Of a DNA stretch of 64,000 bases, positions 46,612 through 56,371 are shown in pieces; the first letter of the stretch is position 1, and each line of letters opens with the position of its first letter. The position numbers and the translations under genes were made by a program. The notes below the pieces were generated by a model. It was not told the origin of the DNA and did not search any database. It saw only the letters and a list, made by a program, of their open reading frames with translations. Origin of the DNA: Nitrosospira multiformis (GTDB lineage Bacteria > Pseudomonadota > Gammaproteobacteria > Burkholderiales > Nitrosomonadaceae); contig JAFKJB010000003.1 in the NCBI GenBank assembly GCA_017306155.1, positions 146,068 through 210,067 on the forward strand, given 5' to 3'.

Positions 46612-47430
46612 CTAAAGAGTACAGGAAGTCAAGCCGAACGCCACATCTTCTTCGTATATCCTGGTTTTCTGTCTGGAACTGGCAACGATGAAGCGAACGG
46701 TCAGAGCAAATTTGTGCGCGCTGATCTCAGGAACGCAGGGCAGGCTCTCATCCAGCTTGAGAGATAGCAGGTGCGCTGTCTTTCCCGCTCCCATCTGCTG
46801 GAACATGCCCTTGTTCGCGGTATGGTTTTCAGTTTTCCCGGTGTCCCGCAGCAGATGCAAAAGGATACGAAAACTTTTCTCGACTGGCAGCAGCGGGGTG
46901 ATCCATTCATTGAGGTCATTTCGCCGCACTTCCGACTCGAGATGCAGCCAGTAGCGATATGAAGGCAAATCAAATTCGCACGCACCTCCGGGTAAGCCGA
47001 CGCGCTGCTTGATACTCATCAGCCATTCGTTGTCGCGCATATTTTCTCCGATTTTTCCGGCAACGGTCCGCAGGTCTTGGGAAGAGGTCTGAATATCATC
47101 CAGTATCTGGTCCAGATCCAGATCGCCTTCCAGGTTCTCCGGGCTTTTATACAGCAATTCCAGCGCCTGCTTCTGCCGATCCAATTCCTGCAGCAGTTCC
47201 GACTTCATGTCGGCGCGGCCTGTCACGTCGAGGATCTCGAACAGGATAACAAGTGCAGCGTGGTGATCATAGGGCTCTTCCTGCGCAGAAAAGAACGCTA
47301 CCTTGTCAAACAAGTCCTCAAGACGCAGGAGCGTGCGGACGCGTTCATTAAGAGGATGTTCGTAACGGATCACAGATAGAATAGAGAGGTCAAGAACAGG
47401 GAACGGCGACTGTAGATGACGTTGTTCCAA
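46612..47430 (-). CDS. zapD: cell division protein ZapD
   Basis: A 272-aa ZapD/YacF protein that bundles FtsZ filaments. The segments YEHPLNERVRTLLRLEDLFD (near residue 23), a helical domain to about 115, and SYRYWLHLESEVRRNDLNEW are typical. It follows coaE in the pilD-coaE-zapD order found in many beta- and gammaproteobacteria. The small yacG gene usually next is not visible. Confidence 0.92.
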   Translation of the reverse strand: MEQRHLQSPFPVLDLSILSVIRYEHPLNERVRTLLRLEDLFDKVAFFSAQEEPYDHHAALVILFEILDVTGRADMKSELLQELDRQKQALELLYKSPENLEGDLDLDQILDDIQTSSQDLRTVAGKIGENMRDNEWLMSIKQRVGLPGGACEFDLPSYRYWLHLESEVRRNDLNEWITPLLPVEKSFRILLHLLRDTGKTENHTANKGMFQQMGAGKTAHLLSLKLDESLPCVPEISAHKFALTVRFIVASSRQKTRIYEEDVAFGLTSCTL

Positions 47431-47505
47431 ATTCTCATTCTAGCAGCCAAACCGGCGGGCAACAAATGTGAAGCCCTTGCAGGGAACCGGCTTGCCCCGT
47501 TGAAA

Positions 47506-48111
47506 TCAACTTCCCTGGATGGTCAGCGTCAGGTATTTCTTGTGCAAAGCCCGTACCTGCTGCTCGAGGCTGGGAAGGTCGGCATCGTTGACAATCACAT
47601 CATCCGCCTGCCTCAGCCGTTCGTCGCGCGAAACCTGGGCTGCCATGATGGTCCGTATCGTCTGCTCATCCACGCCACTGCGTGCAGTGGCACGACTGAT
47701 CTGCTCACGTTCACTGCAATCAACAACCAAAATGCGTTCGACTATTCCCTGATAATGGCCAGTCTCAAGCAGCAGTGGAACCACGACTATCAGGTAAGGC
47801 GCCTGGGAAAACGCTATGCGCCGCGACACTTCATTCCGGATGAGTGGATGAAGAATAGCCTCCAACTTGCGGCGCGCGTTCATGTCATTGAATACGAGGT
47901 TACGCATTTTCTTGCGATACAGGGCTCCCTCCGCCGTGATATATTTCTCCCCGAACACTTGCTGGATAGCGGAAATGCTTTCACCCCCCGGCTGGGTGAG
48001 TTCATGGGCAATCTCGTCGGTATCGATCACGCCAGCGCCGAGAGTGGAAAAAATATCGGCAGCGGTGGTTTTACCGCTGCCTATGCCGCCCGTCAGGCCG
48101 ATTACCAGCAT
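47506..48111 (-). CDS. coaE: dephospho-CoA kinase
   Basis: A 201-aa enzyme for the last step of CoA synthesis. The P-loop is GLTGGIGSGKTTAADIF at residues 5-21, with DTDEIAHELTQPGGE and VVVPLLLETGHYQG following. It starts three bases after the pilD stop, so the two are probably coupled. Confidence 0.95.
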   Translation of the reverse strand: MLVIGLTGGIGSGKTTAADIFSTLGAGVIDTDEIAHELTQPGGESISAIQQVFGEKYITAEGALYRKKMRNLVFNDMNARRKLEAILHPLIRNEVSRRIAFSQAPYLIVVVPLLLETGHYQGIVERILVVDCSEREQISRATARSGVDEQTIRTIMAAQVSRDERLRQADDVIVNDADLPSLEQQVRALHKKYLTLTIQGS

Positions 48112-48114
48112 GAG

Positions 48115-49038
48115 CTAAAACAATCCCAGGTAAGCGCTGTTGATCTCGCTTCCCCAAAACAACCCCACGATTCCTCCACATGCCAGATAAGGTCCGAACG
48201 GAATAGGGACATGACGCCCATGCTTCGCTATCAGCATCAGGCCCAGCCCTGCCATGCTTCCCACGATGGATGAAAACAGAATCACCAGGGGCAGCATTTG
48301 CCATCCCAGCCAGGCGCCAATGGCGGCCAGCAACTTGAAGTCCCCATAACCCATTCCCTCCCTGCCGGTCAGAAGTTTATAGCCCCGATACACCGACCAA
48401 AGGGCAAGATACCCCATCACGGCGCCAATCACAGCAGAATGAATATCAGTAAAACCACCGTCCAGATTGATCAATAACCCTCCCCATAACAGGGGCATGG
48501 TGATGTCATTGGGCAAAAGTTGAGTATCCAGGTCGATGAAAGCAAGCGCAATCATGGCCCAAACAAGCGCAAGCGCTGCAAAAGCGATGATCCCATAACC
48601 AAAATGCCACGCGACAAGGCCGCTCAGAACCGCCGTTAATGCTTCCACCATCGGATAGCGCATGGAAATGGCGCTGCGGCACTGCGAGCAGCGCCCTCTC
48701 AACGCGACATAACTGATGAGTGGAATATTTTCGAGCGCTGTAATCCTGTGCCCGCAATTGGGACAAGTGGAAGGCGGCGTAATGAGATTGAAAGCCGGCT
48801 CTGCAACAAGAATTTCATGTATCGCGGCTTCATGCGGTTCGTGCGCCTGTTGCGTCCCGTTTGCTCGGACGGACAGTTCGGCGTGCAGTTCGGCGCACTC
48901 CTGCCGCCATTCCCGCTCCAGCATTCTCGGCAACCGGTAGATAACCACATTCAGAAAACTGCCGACGATCAGACCAATGAGAGCGCAGAACGAGACAAAG
49001 AACACCGGAGAATGTTGCAGCACGAAAATAAGAGACAT
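48115..49038 (-). CDS. pilD: type 4 prepilin peptidase
   Basis: A 307-aa membrane aspartyl protease and methylase for type IV pilins and type II secretion pseudopilins. The cytoplasmic zinc-type CxxC pairs are CPNCGH and CSQCRS. The catalytic Asp residues are in AFIDLDTQLLPND and GYGDFKLLAAIGAW. About eight membrane segments. No pilin gene is in the window. Confidence 0.94.
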   Translation of the reverse strand: MSLIFVLQHSPVFFVSFCALIGLIVGSFLNVVIYRLPRMLEREWRQECAELHAELSVRANGTQQAHEPHEAAIHEILVAEPAFNLITPPSTCPNCGHRITALENIPLISYVALRGRCSQCRSAISMRYPMVEALTAVLSGLVAWHFGYGIIAFAALALVWAMIALAFIDLDTQLLPNDITMPLLWGGLLINLDGGFTDIHSAVIGAVMGYLALWSVYRGYKLLTGREGMGYGDFKLLAAIGAWLGWQMLPLVILFSSIVGSMAGLGLMLIAKHGRHVPIPFGPYLACGGIVGLFWGSEINSAYLGLF

Positions 49039-49057
49039 CTTAAAGACATCTCCGGAA

Positions 49058-50383
49058 TTACGGTTCCATGTCGGAGTCGGAGACTTTCTCCTCGACCGGC
49101 ACTAATGAGGGAAAGATTCGTACTACTTTTACCACGCGATCCTGTGTCTGGATGATTTCCATGGGATAACCAGCGATTTTCACGCTGGTGCCGGCTTCAG
49201 GAATGTCCTGGAAATGTTCGAGAATGAGTCCGTTCAACGTCTTGGGGCCGCCCAAAGGCAGGCTCCAGCCCAGCTTGCGGTTGAGGTCGCGCAGCAGGCT
49301 GCTGCCTTCCACGATTACACTGCCGTCTTCCTGTTTCAGGAAGGTGCCGGCCTGCGAAGGAGCATGAGTAGTGAATTCTCCGATGATTTCTTCGACAATA
49401 TCTTCCAGTGTCACCAGACCCATCCATTCTCCGTATTCATCCACGATCAGGCCGACGCGCTCGCGGTTTTCCTGGAATAATTGCAACTGCGAAAACAGGG
49501 GTGTTCCGGAGGGAATGAAGTAAGGTTCGCGCATGATTTTCTCCAGCGTCGCAGCGGTGATTTCCCCGCTTCTCATCTGGTTGAGTACCTTGCGCACATG
49601 GATTATTCCAGCAACATCGTCCATCGCACCGCGGTATACCGGCAGACGCGTGTGATAACAGGTAAGCAGTTGATCCCGGATGCTCTCATCGTCGTCTTCG
49701 AGGTCTATCGCCTCGATCTGGCCGCGCGGTACCATGACGTCGTCAACCGTGACATTCTCGAGTTCGAACAGGTTGAGCAGCATGCTCTGGTGTTTTTGCC
49801 GGATGAACTGGCCTGCTTCCAGCACGAGTGTCTTGAGTTCCTCAAGGCTGATTTTCTGGATCAGATCCCCGCTCTGCGGTTTGAGGCGCAGGAGGATAAG
49901 CAGCGCCTTCACAAACAGGTTGATGAACCATACCACAGGCGAGAAGATTTTCAGGAGCGGCGCCAACACATAGCTGGAAGCCAGGGCGATACGCTCGGGA
50001 TAGGCCGCGGCGACAACTTTCGGGGTGATTTCACTGAATATCAGAATGGCGAAGGTCACTCCTACCGTTCCAATAAAAAGAGCTCCGTCGCTGTGTCCGA
50101 AGAAAATGGATACAATCACCGCGACCAGGGTGGCCGCCGCTGCATTCAGTAAATTATTGCCGAGCAGAATCACTCCCAGAAGGCGGTCTGTGTTCAGCAA
50201 CAGCTGGCTGGTGAGACGTGCGCCGCGATGGCCTTCTTTTACAAGATGCCTCAACCGATAACGGTTGATTGCCATCATGCTGGTTTCGGAAAGAGAAAAA
50301 AATGCGGATAAAATCAACAGAACAGCCAGTGCTGCCAGCAGCACATACCACGGCATGTCTTCCAAGAAAAAACCTTTCTGCAA
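49058..50383 (-). CDS. CNNM/CorC-type transporter-associated membrane protein
   Basis: A 441-aa protein with an N-terminal DUF21 membrane domain (ILSAFFSLSETSMMAINRYR, then four hydrophobic segments), a pair of CBS domains (VDDVMVPRGQIEAIDLEDDD and ERVGLIVDEYGEWMGLVTLE, about residues 215-345), and a C-terminal CorC_HlyC domain (KQEDGSVIVEGSSLLRDLNR). The family is linked to Mg2+/Co2+ transport and is often mislabelled hemolysin. It lies 19 bp upstream of pilD. Confidence 0.9.
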   Translation of the reverse strand: MQKGFFLEDMPWYVLLAALAVLLILSAFFSLSETSMMAINRYRLRHLVKEGHRGARLTSQLLLNTDRLLGVILLGNNLLNAAAATLVAVIVSIFFGHSDGALFIGTVGVTFAILIFSEITPKVVAAAYPERIALASSYVLAPLLKIFSPVVWFINLFVKALLILLRLKPQSGDLIQKISLEELKTLVLEAGQFIRQKHQSMLLNLFELENVTVDDVMVPRGQIEAIDLEDDDESIRDQLLTCYHTRLPVYRGAMDDVAGIIHVRKVLNQMRSGEITAATLEKIMREPYFIPSGTPLFSQLQLFQENRERVGLIVDEYGEWMGLVTLEDIVEEIIGEFTTHAPSQAGTFLKQEDGSVIVEGSSLLRDLNRKLGWSLPLGGPKTLNGLILEHFQDIPEAGTSVKIAGYPMEIIQTQDRVVKVVRIFPSLVPVEEKVSDSDMEP

Positions 50384-50507
50384 GTAGACAAAAACTCAGG
50401 ACCGGACTCAGGACTGGAAGAAGGCAGAATAATGACTGGAAATTTCATTCCGGATTTTCATGCACTTCTTCCACCCCAACTATACCTGTTTTATGGCGCA
50501 GGGACTG

Positions 50508-51338
50508 CTAGCGCTGCAGGATCACTTCCAGTACAAACTTGCTGCCGAGATAAGCCAGCAGGAGAATGATGAATCCACTCAGCGTCCAGCGAATGGCAAT
50601 GCGGCCGCGCCAGCCGTATAACTGCCTGCCCGCCAGCAGCGCTGCGAACACGCACCATGAAATGATACCGAACAGGGTTTTGTGCGTGAATTTGAGGGGT
50701 TGCCCGAAGACCTCTTCCGAGAAGACAATACCGCTGATGAGCGTGAGCGTGAGTAGTATGAACCCCACCCAGATGACGCGAAACAGCAGGTTTTCCATGG
50801 TCAGCAGGGGCGGCATGTTGGTAAGTACCGAGGGCAAGGTCGGGTGGTGATGCAACCGTCGCTCCACCACTGCCATGAGCAACGCATGCAGTGCGGCAAT
50901 GGTCAGCAGGCTGTAAGCCAGCATGGCAATCGAGATATGTGCCTTGAAAGCAGGGAACTCGGTGTTGGCCAGAGGCCGCAGGGAAGGAAATGCCAGCGGC
51001 AGCAGTACCGCCACGGCTGCAACCGGAGCAACCAGTGTTTGCAACCCCTCCAGCCGATAAAAAAATCCCGATAGCCAGTAGATCATGGCGGTAAGCCATA
51101 CGATGGAAGAAACCGCGCTGCCCACGCCGAAATTCAATCCTACCCCAGCAAACACCGATTCATACAACGTATAGCCGTGCAATGCCAGGGGCGCGACAAT
51201 GACATACCGTTCCCATCCCGCAGTGGCAACGTCAGGTCTCCCTGGCCTTGCGGAAATATTCCACCGGGTGCGCCAGAAGTGCCAACCGATCAGTGCATAG
51301 AGCAGGAAGGCAGCGAGATAGGCTAAAATATCGGACAT
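50508..51338 (-). CDS. ypjD: CcsA/YpjD-like cytochrome assembly membrane protein
   Basis: A 276-aa membrane protein with eight or so hydrophobic segments. The conserved FPAFKAHISIAMLAYSLLTI and PLKFTHKTLFGIISWCVFAA segments include the family's His residues, which bind haem in CcsA homologues. A divergent partner to ffh, which is the usual arrangement in proteobacteria. The role of YpjD itself is not settled. Confidence 0.88.
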   Translation of the reverse strand: MSDILAYLAAFLLYALIGWHFWRTRWNISARPGRPDVATAGWERYVIVAPLALHGYTLYESVFAGVGLNFGVGSAVSSIVWLTAMIYWLSGFFYRLEGLQTLVAPVAAVAVLLPLAFPSLRPLANTEFPAFKAHISIAMLAYSLLTIAALHALLMAVVERRLHHHPTLPSVLTNMPPLLTMENLLFRVIWVGFILLTLTLISGIVFSEEVFGQPLKFTHKTLFGIISWCVFAALLAGRQLYGWRGRIAIRWTLSGFIILLLAYLGSKFVLEVILQR

Positions 51339-51403
51339 TGATATTGCAGATTAGATGAAATCTTCATTTAGTCTACACCAATTTTTCCAGAGAGGCATTT
51401 TGC

Positions 51404-52753
51404 ATGTTTGACAATCTTACCAGCCGGCTTTCAGGTGTCATCAAGACTTTGCGGGGTGAAGCACGGCTGACCGAAACCAATATACAGGAAGCGTTGCGGG
51501 AAGTGCGCATGGCGCTGCTGGAAGCTGATGTCGCCCTGCCGGTGGTGAAGGAATTCATTACGCGGGTGAAGGAGAAAGCGGTCGGCCAGGAAGTAATCGG
51601 CAGTCTTACGCCGGGACAGGCATTAGTAGGCGTAGTCCACCAGGAACTGATCGCTCTCATGGGAGGCCAGAAGGCAGATATCAACCTTGCCACTGTCCCG
51701 CCCGCAGTGATTCTCATGGCGGGACTGCAAGGCGCCGGAAAAACCACGAGTAGCGGAAAGCTGGCGAAGTGGCTGATGGAACAAAAAAAGAAAAAAGTGT
51801 TGCTTGTCTCCTGCGATACCTACCGGCCTGCCGCAATCCAGCAACTGGAACTGCTGGCGCGACAAACGGGTGCCGAGTTCTTTCCGGTTCAAGCAGGACA
51901 GCAGCCGAAAGAGATCGCCGCCGCTGCGCTCGACTTCGCGCGCCGGCACTTCCATGATGTGATGATCGTGGATACGGCCGGACGCCTTGCCATCGACGAA
52001 GCAATGATGGCAGAAATTCGTCAGCTGGAAACATTGCTGAAGCCCGTCGAAACCTTGTTCGTGGTGGATGCCATGCAAGGGCAGGATGCTGTCAACACCG
52101 CCAAGGCATTTTCGGAAGCATTGCCTCTGACCGGTGTAATACTGACAAAACTGGATGGAGATGCGCGGGGCGGGGCGGCGCTTTCCGTGCTTCACGTAAC
52201 GGGAAAACCAATCAAATTCGCCGGTGTCGCTGAAAAGCTGACCGGACTGGAGCCGTTCCACCCCGACCGCATGGCGTCACGGATTCTGGGAATGGGCGAT
52301 GTACTCGGACTGATCGAGGAAGCCCAGCGCGGCGTGGATCAGCAGGAGGCCGAGAAACTCGCCAAAAAGATGAAATCGGGCAAGAGTTTCGACCTGAACG
52401 ATTTCAAGATGCAGTTCGAACAAATGAGAAACATGGGCGGCATGGGTGCGCTGATGGATAAATTGCCGGCTCAACTGAGCCAGGCTGCCCAGAATGTGAA
52501 AGTCGATGACAAGGTGATTGGCCGCACCGAAGGCATCATCAATTCCATGACCCCCCAGGAGCGTCTCAAGCCGGAAATCCTCAAAGCCTCGCGCAAGCGT
52601 CGCATTGCCACTGGCGCAGGGGTCACGGTACAGGAGGTGAACCGGCTGCTGGCGCAGTTCGAGCAGGCGCAAAAAATGATGAAAATGATGAATAAGGGAG
52701 GCATGACAAAAATGCTGCGAAGCATGAAGGGAATGTTGCCCGGAATGCGCTAA
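51404..52753 (+). CDS. ffh: signal recognition particle GTPase Ffh
   Basis: A 449-aa SRP54. An N-terminal helical bundle (LTSRLSGVIKTLRGEARLTE) is followed by the GTPase with GLQGAGKTTSSGKLA (G1), DTYRPAAIQQL, DTAGRL and TKLDGDARGGAAL, and the methionine-rich M domain (MRNMGGMGALMDKLPAQL; KMMKMMNKGGMTKMLRSMKG). It targets nascent membrane proteins with 4.5S RNA, which is not seen here. Confidence 0.97.
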   Translation: MFDNLTSRLSGVIKTLRGEARLTETNIQEALREVRMALLEADVALPVVKEFITRVKEKAVGQEVIGSLTPGQALVGVVHQELIALMGGQKADINLATVPPAVILMAGLQGAGKTTSSGKLAKWLMEQKKKKVLLVSCDTYRPAAIQQLELLARQTGAEFFPVQAGQQPKEIAAAALDFARRHFHDVMIVDTAGRLAIDEAMMAEIRQLETLLKPVETLFVVDAMQGQDAVNTAKAFSEALPLTGVILTKLDGDARGGAALSVLHVTGKPIKFAGVAEKLTGLEPFHPDRMASRILGMGDVLGLIEEAQRGVDQQEAEKLAKKMKSGKSFDLNDFKMQFEQMRNMGGMGALMDKLPAQLSQAAQNVKVDDKVIGRTEGIINSMTPQERLKPEILKASRKRRIATGAGVTVQEVNRLLAQFEQAQKMMKMMNKGGMTKMLRSMKGMLPGMR

Positions 52754-52833
52754 AGGAAAACTGAACAAGCGCCGGGCCTTGAGAGATACTGGCGGACAGG
52801 TTCATATGGACTGCGCTGGCCGGATCAACAGGG

Positions 52834-53265
52834 TTATTCTGCCGCCGGCACTTTTTCGAGACCATCGATTCGCTGACCCGGCTTGATGTTTCTTGCGGCA
52901 AACCAGCCGCGATTCATCTCGAGCGCATACTTTGCCGCGCCGGCTGAACCATGCGCCTCGGCGGTGCGGGGCATCATGTCGGCAATGTTAAGAATCACCC
53001 CCTTTTCATCCAGGAAAGCAACACTCAAGGGAATGTCCGTGTTCATCATCCACATGCTGTAGTGTTCAGCGTGAGAAAACACGAACAGCATTCCGTCGTT
53101 TTCACCCAGGGATTGTCGAAACATCAGTCCCTGGACCCGGGCAGGTTCCGTGTGCGCCACTTCAACCGAAAAAGTGTGGTGGGATATCCTGAGCTGGCGT
53201 ACCGGCATTTCTGCCCTGCCTGGCGCCGATAAAAGGAAAACGAGAATGAAGGCGAAGATGCGCAT
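52834..53265 (-). CDS. DUF192 secreted protein
   Basis: A 143-aa protein with a short signal peptide (FAFILVFLLSAPGRA) and the DUF192 barrel: VAHTEPARVQGLMFRQSLGE, MWMMNTDIPLSVAFLDEKG and EMNRGWFAARNIKPGQRI. Function unknown; exported in many bacteria. It touches the dut stop and ends the coaBC-dut unit. Confidence 0.9.
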   Translation of the reverse strand: MRIFAFILVFLLSAPGRAEMPVRQLRISHHTFSVEVAHTEPARVQGLMFRQSLGENDGMLFVFSHAEHYSMWMMNTDIPLSVAFLDEKGVILNIADMMPRTAEAHGSAGAAKYALEMNRGWFAARNIKPGQRIDGLEKVPAAE

Positions 53266-53714
53266 TAGTGCTTCCCGGTACTGCCAAAACCATTCGTTCC
53301 CCGCCCGCTTTGCTCGAAGTCATCCACTACGTTGAAACCAACCTGCACGACGGGTACCACTACGAGTTGCGCAATGCGCTCCATCGGGTTCAACAGAAAA
53401 GGCGCTTGCCCCCGGTTCCAGCAAGATACGAATATCTGCCCCTGGTAATCCGAATCGATCAGCCCGACCAGATTTCCCATCACGATCCCATGCTTGTGGC
53501 CAAGGCCGGAGCGAGGGAGCACCAGTGCCGCGAGCCCGCGGTCGGCCAGGTGCATCGCAATTCCGGTGGGGATAAGGTGAGCTTCTCCAGGCTGAATCGT
53601 CGTAATATGCTCGATGCAGGCGCGCAAGTCGAGGCCGGCGGAACCGGAGGTTGCATAGGTGGGCAAATGGTCTTTCAGGCGCGGATCGAGAATCCTGATA
53701 TCTATTTTTTGCAT
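53265..53714 (-). CDS. dut: dUTP diphosphatase
   Basis: A 149-aa trimeric dUTPase that lowers dUTP and makes dUMP for thymidylate. Motifs: [36 protein letters not shown] and the C-terminal [11 protein letters not shown] lid. ATG 53714 overlaps the end of coaBC by 13 nt; an upstream in-frame start at 53732 is less likely because the homology starts at QKIDIRILD. Confidence 0.95.
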   Translation of the reverse strand: MQKIDIRILDPRLKDHLPTYATSGSAGLDLRACIEHITTIQPGEAHLIPTGIAMHLADRGLAALVLPRSGLGHKHGIVMGNLVGLIDSDYQGQIFVSCWNRGQAPFLLNPMERIAQLVVVPVVQVGFNVVDDFEQSGRGTNGFGSTGKH

Positions 53715-54946
53715 GAATTGAAATTCCGCCATTTATCATAAAGCGATACTGCGTGAGCGATGAGGTGCCTCGCCTGTTCGATTTTCGACGATTTTGGCAA
53801 GGGGTGCCTGCCGGAATCATCAAAGAGTGTCAACGCAACTTCCTCCGCGCCTATCGCCTCCTGGGCGAGATTGGCAGCAAGAAGTGGAAGCTTTTTCCGG
53901 CGGCGCTTGGCTTCGGCATTCTCTTCCAGATCTTGAGTCTCCGCGGCAAAACCGATGCAAAACGGTGGAGCGGGCAGATTTGCCACGTATTCAAGAATAT
54001 CGGGATTGGGAACGAGCTCCAGCATGATATTCCTGTCGTTTTTTTTCGTTTTGTGTTCGCTGGCGCTTTTGGGACGATAGTCGGCCACGGCAGCGACGCT
54101 TATAAAAAAATCGGCATATGGAGCTTCGCTTTTCACAGCCGCCAGCATGTCCTGCGCGCTTGTCACCTTGATCAGGCGGGCGATCCGGGGCGCTTCCAGG
54201 CACACGGGGCCGGATATGAGGACTACATCCGCTCCCGCCTCGGCTGCGGCGCGCGCCGCTGCATACCCCATTTTGCCGGAACTTGAATTGGTTATGCCCC
54301 GGACTGCATCGATCGCTTCGAAAGTAGGTCCGGCAGTGATGAGCACGCGCTTATCCTGCAGCGGTTTGGGTTGAAAAAAAGCGTGTACCGCCTCCGCGAG
54401 TTCATGCGCTTCGAGCATGCGGCCCAGACCGGTTTCGCCACATGCCTGTACCCCCTTGGCGGGACCCAGCACTGTCACGCCATCCCTGTGCAACGCATCG
54501 AGATTGCGCTGGGTCGCCGGGTTTTCCCACATCTGCCGATTCATCGCGGGAGCAATCAGCAAGGGACAGGCACGCGCAAGGCACAATGTGGAGAGCAGGT
54601 CGTCCGCAAGACCGTGGGCAACCTTGGCAATAAAGTCGGCACTGGCGGGTGCAATGAAAATTACATCGACATTGCGTGAAAGGTCGATATGAGCCATGTT
54701 GTTGGCTACGCTGGCATCCCACAGCTCGGTAAATACGGGTCTACCGGTCAGGGCCTGTAGCGTTGCCGTACCGATAAAACGGGAGGCTGACGTCGTCATG
54801 ACCACCTGCACCTCCACGCCACTGCTTATCAAAAGGCGTGCCAGTTCCGCGGCCTTGTATGCCGCAACCCCCCCGGTCAACCCCAGAAGCACACGCTTTG
54901 CCTCAGACGTGGACCTGTCAGTCGTCCCCAACCGAATCACTCCCAA
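53702..54946 (-). CDS. coaBC: bifunctional phosphopantothenoylcysteine decarboxylase / phosphopantothenate-cysteine ligase
   Basis: A 414-aa fusion of the two CoA-pathway activities. CoaC part: [18 protein letters not shown], the active His in [11 protein letters not shown], substrate clamp [13 protein letters not shown], and Cys in [12 protein letters not shown]. CoaB part (from about residue 200): [20 protein letters not shown] and the nucleotide-binding end. The gene overlaps dut. The initial ~17 residues are variable, so the start is not certain. Confidence 0.94.
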   Translation of the reverse strand: MGVIRLGTTDRSTSEAKRVLLGLTGGVAAYKAAELARLLISSGVEVQVVMTTSASRFIGTATLQALTGRPVFTELWDASVANNMAHIDLSRNVDVIFIAPASADFIAKVAHGLADDLLSTLCLARACPLLIAPAMNRQMWENPATQRNLDALHRDGVTVLGPAKGVQACGETGLGRMLEAHELAEAVHAFFQPKPLQDKRVLITAGPTFEAIDAVRGITNSSSGKMGYAAARAAAEAGADVVLISGPVCLEAPRIARLIKVTSAQDMLAAVKSEAPYADFFISVAAVADYRPKSASEHKTKKNDRNIMLELVPNPDILEYVANLPAPPFCIGFAAETQDLEENAEAKRRRKKLPLLAANLAQEAIGAEEVALTLFDDSGRHPLPKSSKIEQARHLIAHAVSLYDKWRNFNSCKK

Positions 54947-55082
54947 AAAAACAGGAGTCTAACCTAAAACCCGTACCGCTTCACAGGCGGGCATGTTCGT
55001 CGACTACAGTTTTTTGGCAAACTGACGTTTAAGCTCAGGAACCTCCGAACAACTCCTCGCTACATTGCTACATTTTATTATC

Positions 55083-55757
55083 ATGCCGATTTCAGACTGG
55101 CCCGAAGCCGAGCGTCCACGGGAAAAACTCTTGAAGAATGGACCCGCATATCTTTCCGATGCGGAACTGCTGGCGATATTCCTGCGTACCGGCATAGCCG
55201 GCAAAAGCGCAGTGGATCTGGCAAGAGAGCTGCTCAAACGCTTCAAGGGCTTGACCGGGCTCTTCGCCTCAGACCAAAGCGCGTTCTGCCAGATGCCGGG
55301 AATGGGTCCTGCGAAGTTCGCACAGTTGCAGGCGGTGCTGGAAATGGCACGCCGCACGCTGGAAGAGGAACTGAAAAGCAGCGATGCGATGAATTCGCCG
55401 GGGTCTGTAGGAGCTTATTTGCGCCTCAGCCTCGAAGGGAAAGAGCACGAGGTCTTCGTGAGCATTTTTCTTGATGCGCAGAACCGGGTCATTGCAACCG
55501 AAGAACTGTTCCGGGGCACCCTTACCCAGACCAGCGTTTATCCGCGTGAAGTGGTAAAACGGGCACTCCATCATAATGCCGCGGCTGTGATCTTTGCACA
55601 TAACCATCCTTCGGGCGCGGCTGAACCGAGCCGCGCAGATGAAGTTCTTACGCAATCCCTGAAGCAGGCTCTTCTGCTCGTCGGTGTGAGAGTGCTGGAT
55701 CATTTTATTGTTGGAAGGGGCGCAACCATGTCGTTTGCCGAAAGAGGATTGATTTGA
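55083..55757 (+). CDS. radC: RadC-family JAB/MPN protein
   Basis: A 224-aa RadC protein. A helix-hairpin-helix part ([32 protein letters not shown]) is followed by an MPN domain with the metal set E-x..H-x-[19 protein letters not shown]. The historic DNA-repair name is not well supported; the function is uncertain. ATG 55083 (MPISDWP) is the family start. It diverges from coaBC and precedes rpmB. Confidence 0.9.
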   Translation: MPISDWPEAERPREKLLKNGPAYLSDAELLAIFLRTGIAGKSAVDLARELLKRFKGLTGLFASDQSAFCQMPGMGPAKFAQLQAVLEMARRTLEEELKSSDAMNSPGSVGAYLRLSLEGKEHEVFVSIFLDAQNRVIATEELFRGTLTQTSVYPREVVKRALHHNAAAVIFAHNHPSGAAEPSRADEVLTQSLKQALLLVGVRVLDHFIVGRGATMSFAERGLI

Positions 55758-55758
55758 T

Positions 55759-55788
55759 TTGAGGAAATCCTGAAAATCGAGATATAAT
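55759..55788 (+). promoter_or_regulatory. sigma-70 promoter of rpmB-rpmG
   Basis: TTGAGG (55759-55764) and TATAAT (55783-55788) are separated by 18 bases, 33 bp before the rpmB start. Confidence 0.65.
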
Positions 55789-55820
55789 ATTCGTTTTTCC
55801 GCTTTCGGACAGGATCAATC

Positions 55821-56054
55821 ATGGCACGAGTATGTGAAGTTACCGGGAAGAAGCCCATGACCGGCCACCACGTTTCCCACGCGAACAACAAAACAAAGCG
55901 TCGTTTTTTGCCCAATCTGCAGCGCCGCCGCTTCTGGGTTGAAAGCGAGCATCGCTGGATCAGCCTGCGCGTGTCCAATGAAGCGCTTCGTACCATTGAC
56001 AAAAATGGCATCGATGCGGTACTGGCTGAAATGCGCGCCCGCCGCGACATCTAA
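55821..56054 (+). CDS. rpmB: 50S ribosomal protein L28
   Basis: A 77-aa L28. It starts [20 protein letters not shown] and continues with [20 protein letters not shown], typical of the family, then [20 protein letters not shown]. Zinc-binding Cys pairs are absent. It precedes rpmG. Confidence 0.97.
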   Translation: MARVCEVTGKKPMTGHHVSHANNKTKRRFLPNLQRRRFWVESEHRWISLRVSNEALRTIDKNGIDAVLAEMRARRDI

Positions 56055-56093
56055 GAGTTTAAGGTAATTTAAGGACAAGATAAGGACATTACC

Positions 56094-56249
56094 ATGAGAG
56101 AAAAAATAAAGCTCGAATCCTCGGCGGGAACGGGCCATTTCTACACTACAACCAAGAACAAGCGCACCACTCCGGAAAAAATAGAAATTACCAAGTTTGA
56201 TCCGGTTGCACGCAAGCACGTCAAGTACAAGGAAACCAAGCTCAAATAG
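56094..56249 (+). CDS. rpmG: 50S ribosomal protein L33
   Basis: A 51-aa protein: [20 protein letters not shown], then [20 protein letters not shown], ending [10 protein letters not shown]. It has no cysteines and so is the zinc-independent form. It lies 39 bp downstream of rpmB, the standard rpmBG pair, and ends before a long hairpin. Confidence 0.97.
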   Translation: MREKIKLESSAGTGHFYTTTKNKRTTPEKIEITKFDPVARKHVKYKETKLK

Positions 56250-56279
56250 ACTTCCTCGCATCAGGATCAGAGAAGCTCT

Positions 56280-56337
56280 CATAGGCTTCAAAACAGGAAA
56301 CCCGCCAAATGGCGGGTTTCCTGTTTTGAAGCCTATG
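56280..56337. terminator. very long perfect hairpin between rpmG and the desaturase gene
   Basis: A 27-bp stem with a 4-nt AAAT loop: 56280-56306 is exactly complementary to 56311-56337. The central GC part (CCCGCC/GGCGGG) is flanked by T/A-rich stem on both sides. It lies between convergent genes and probably terminates both transcripts. Confidence 0.8.
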
Positions 56338-56371
56338 AATTGAGCTCTAATTTCTCTTAAGCTCTAGAACC

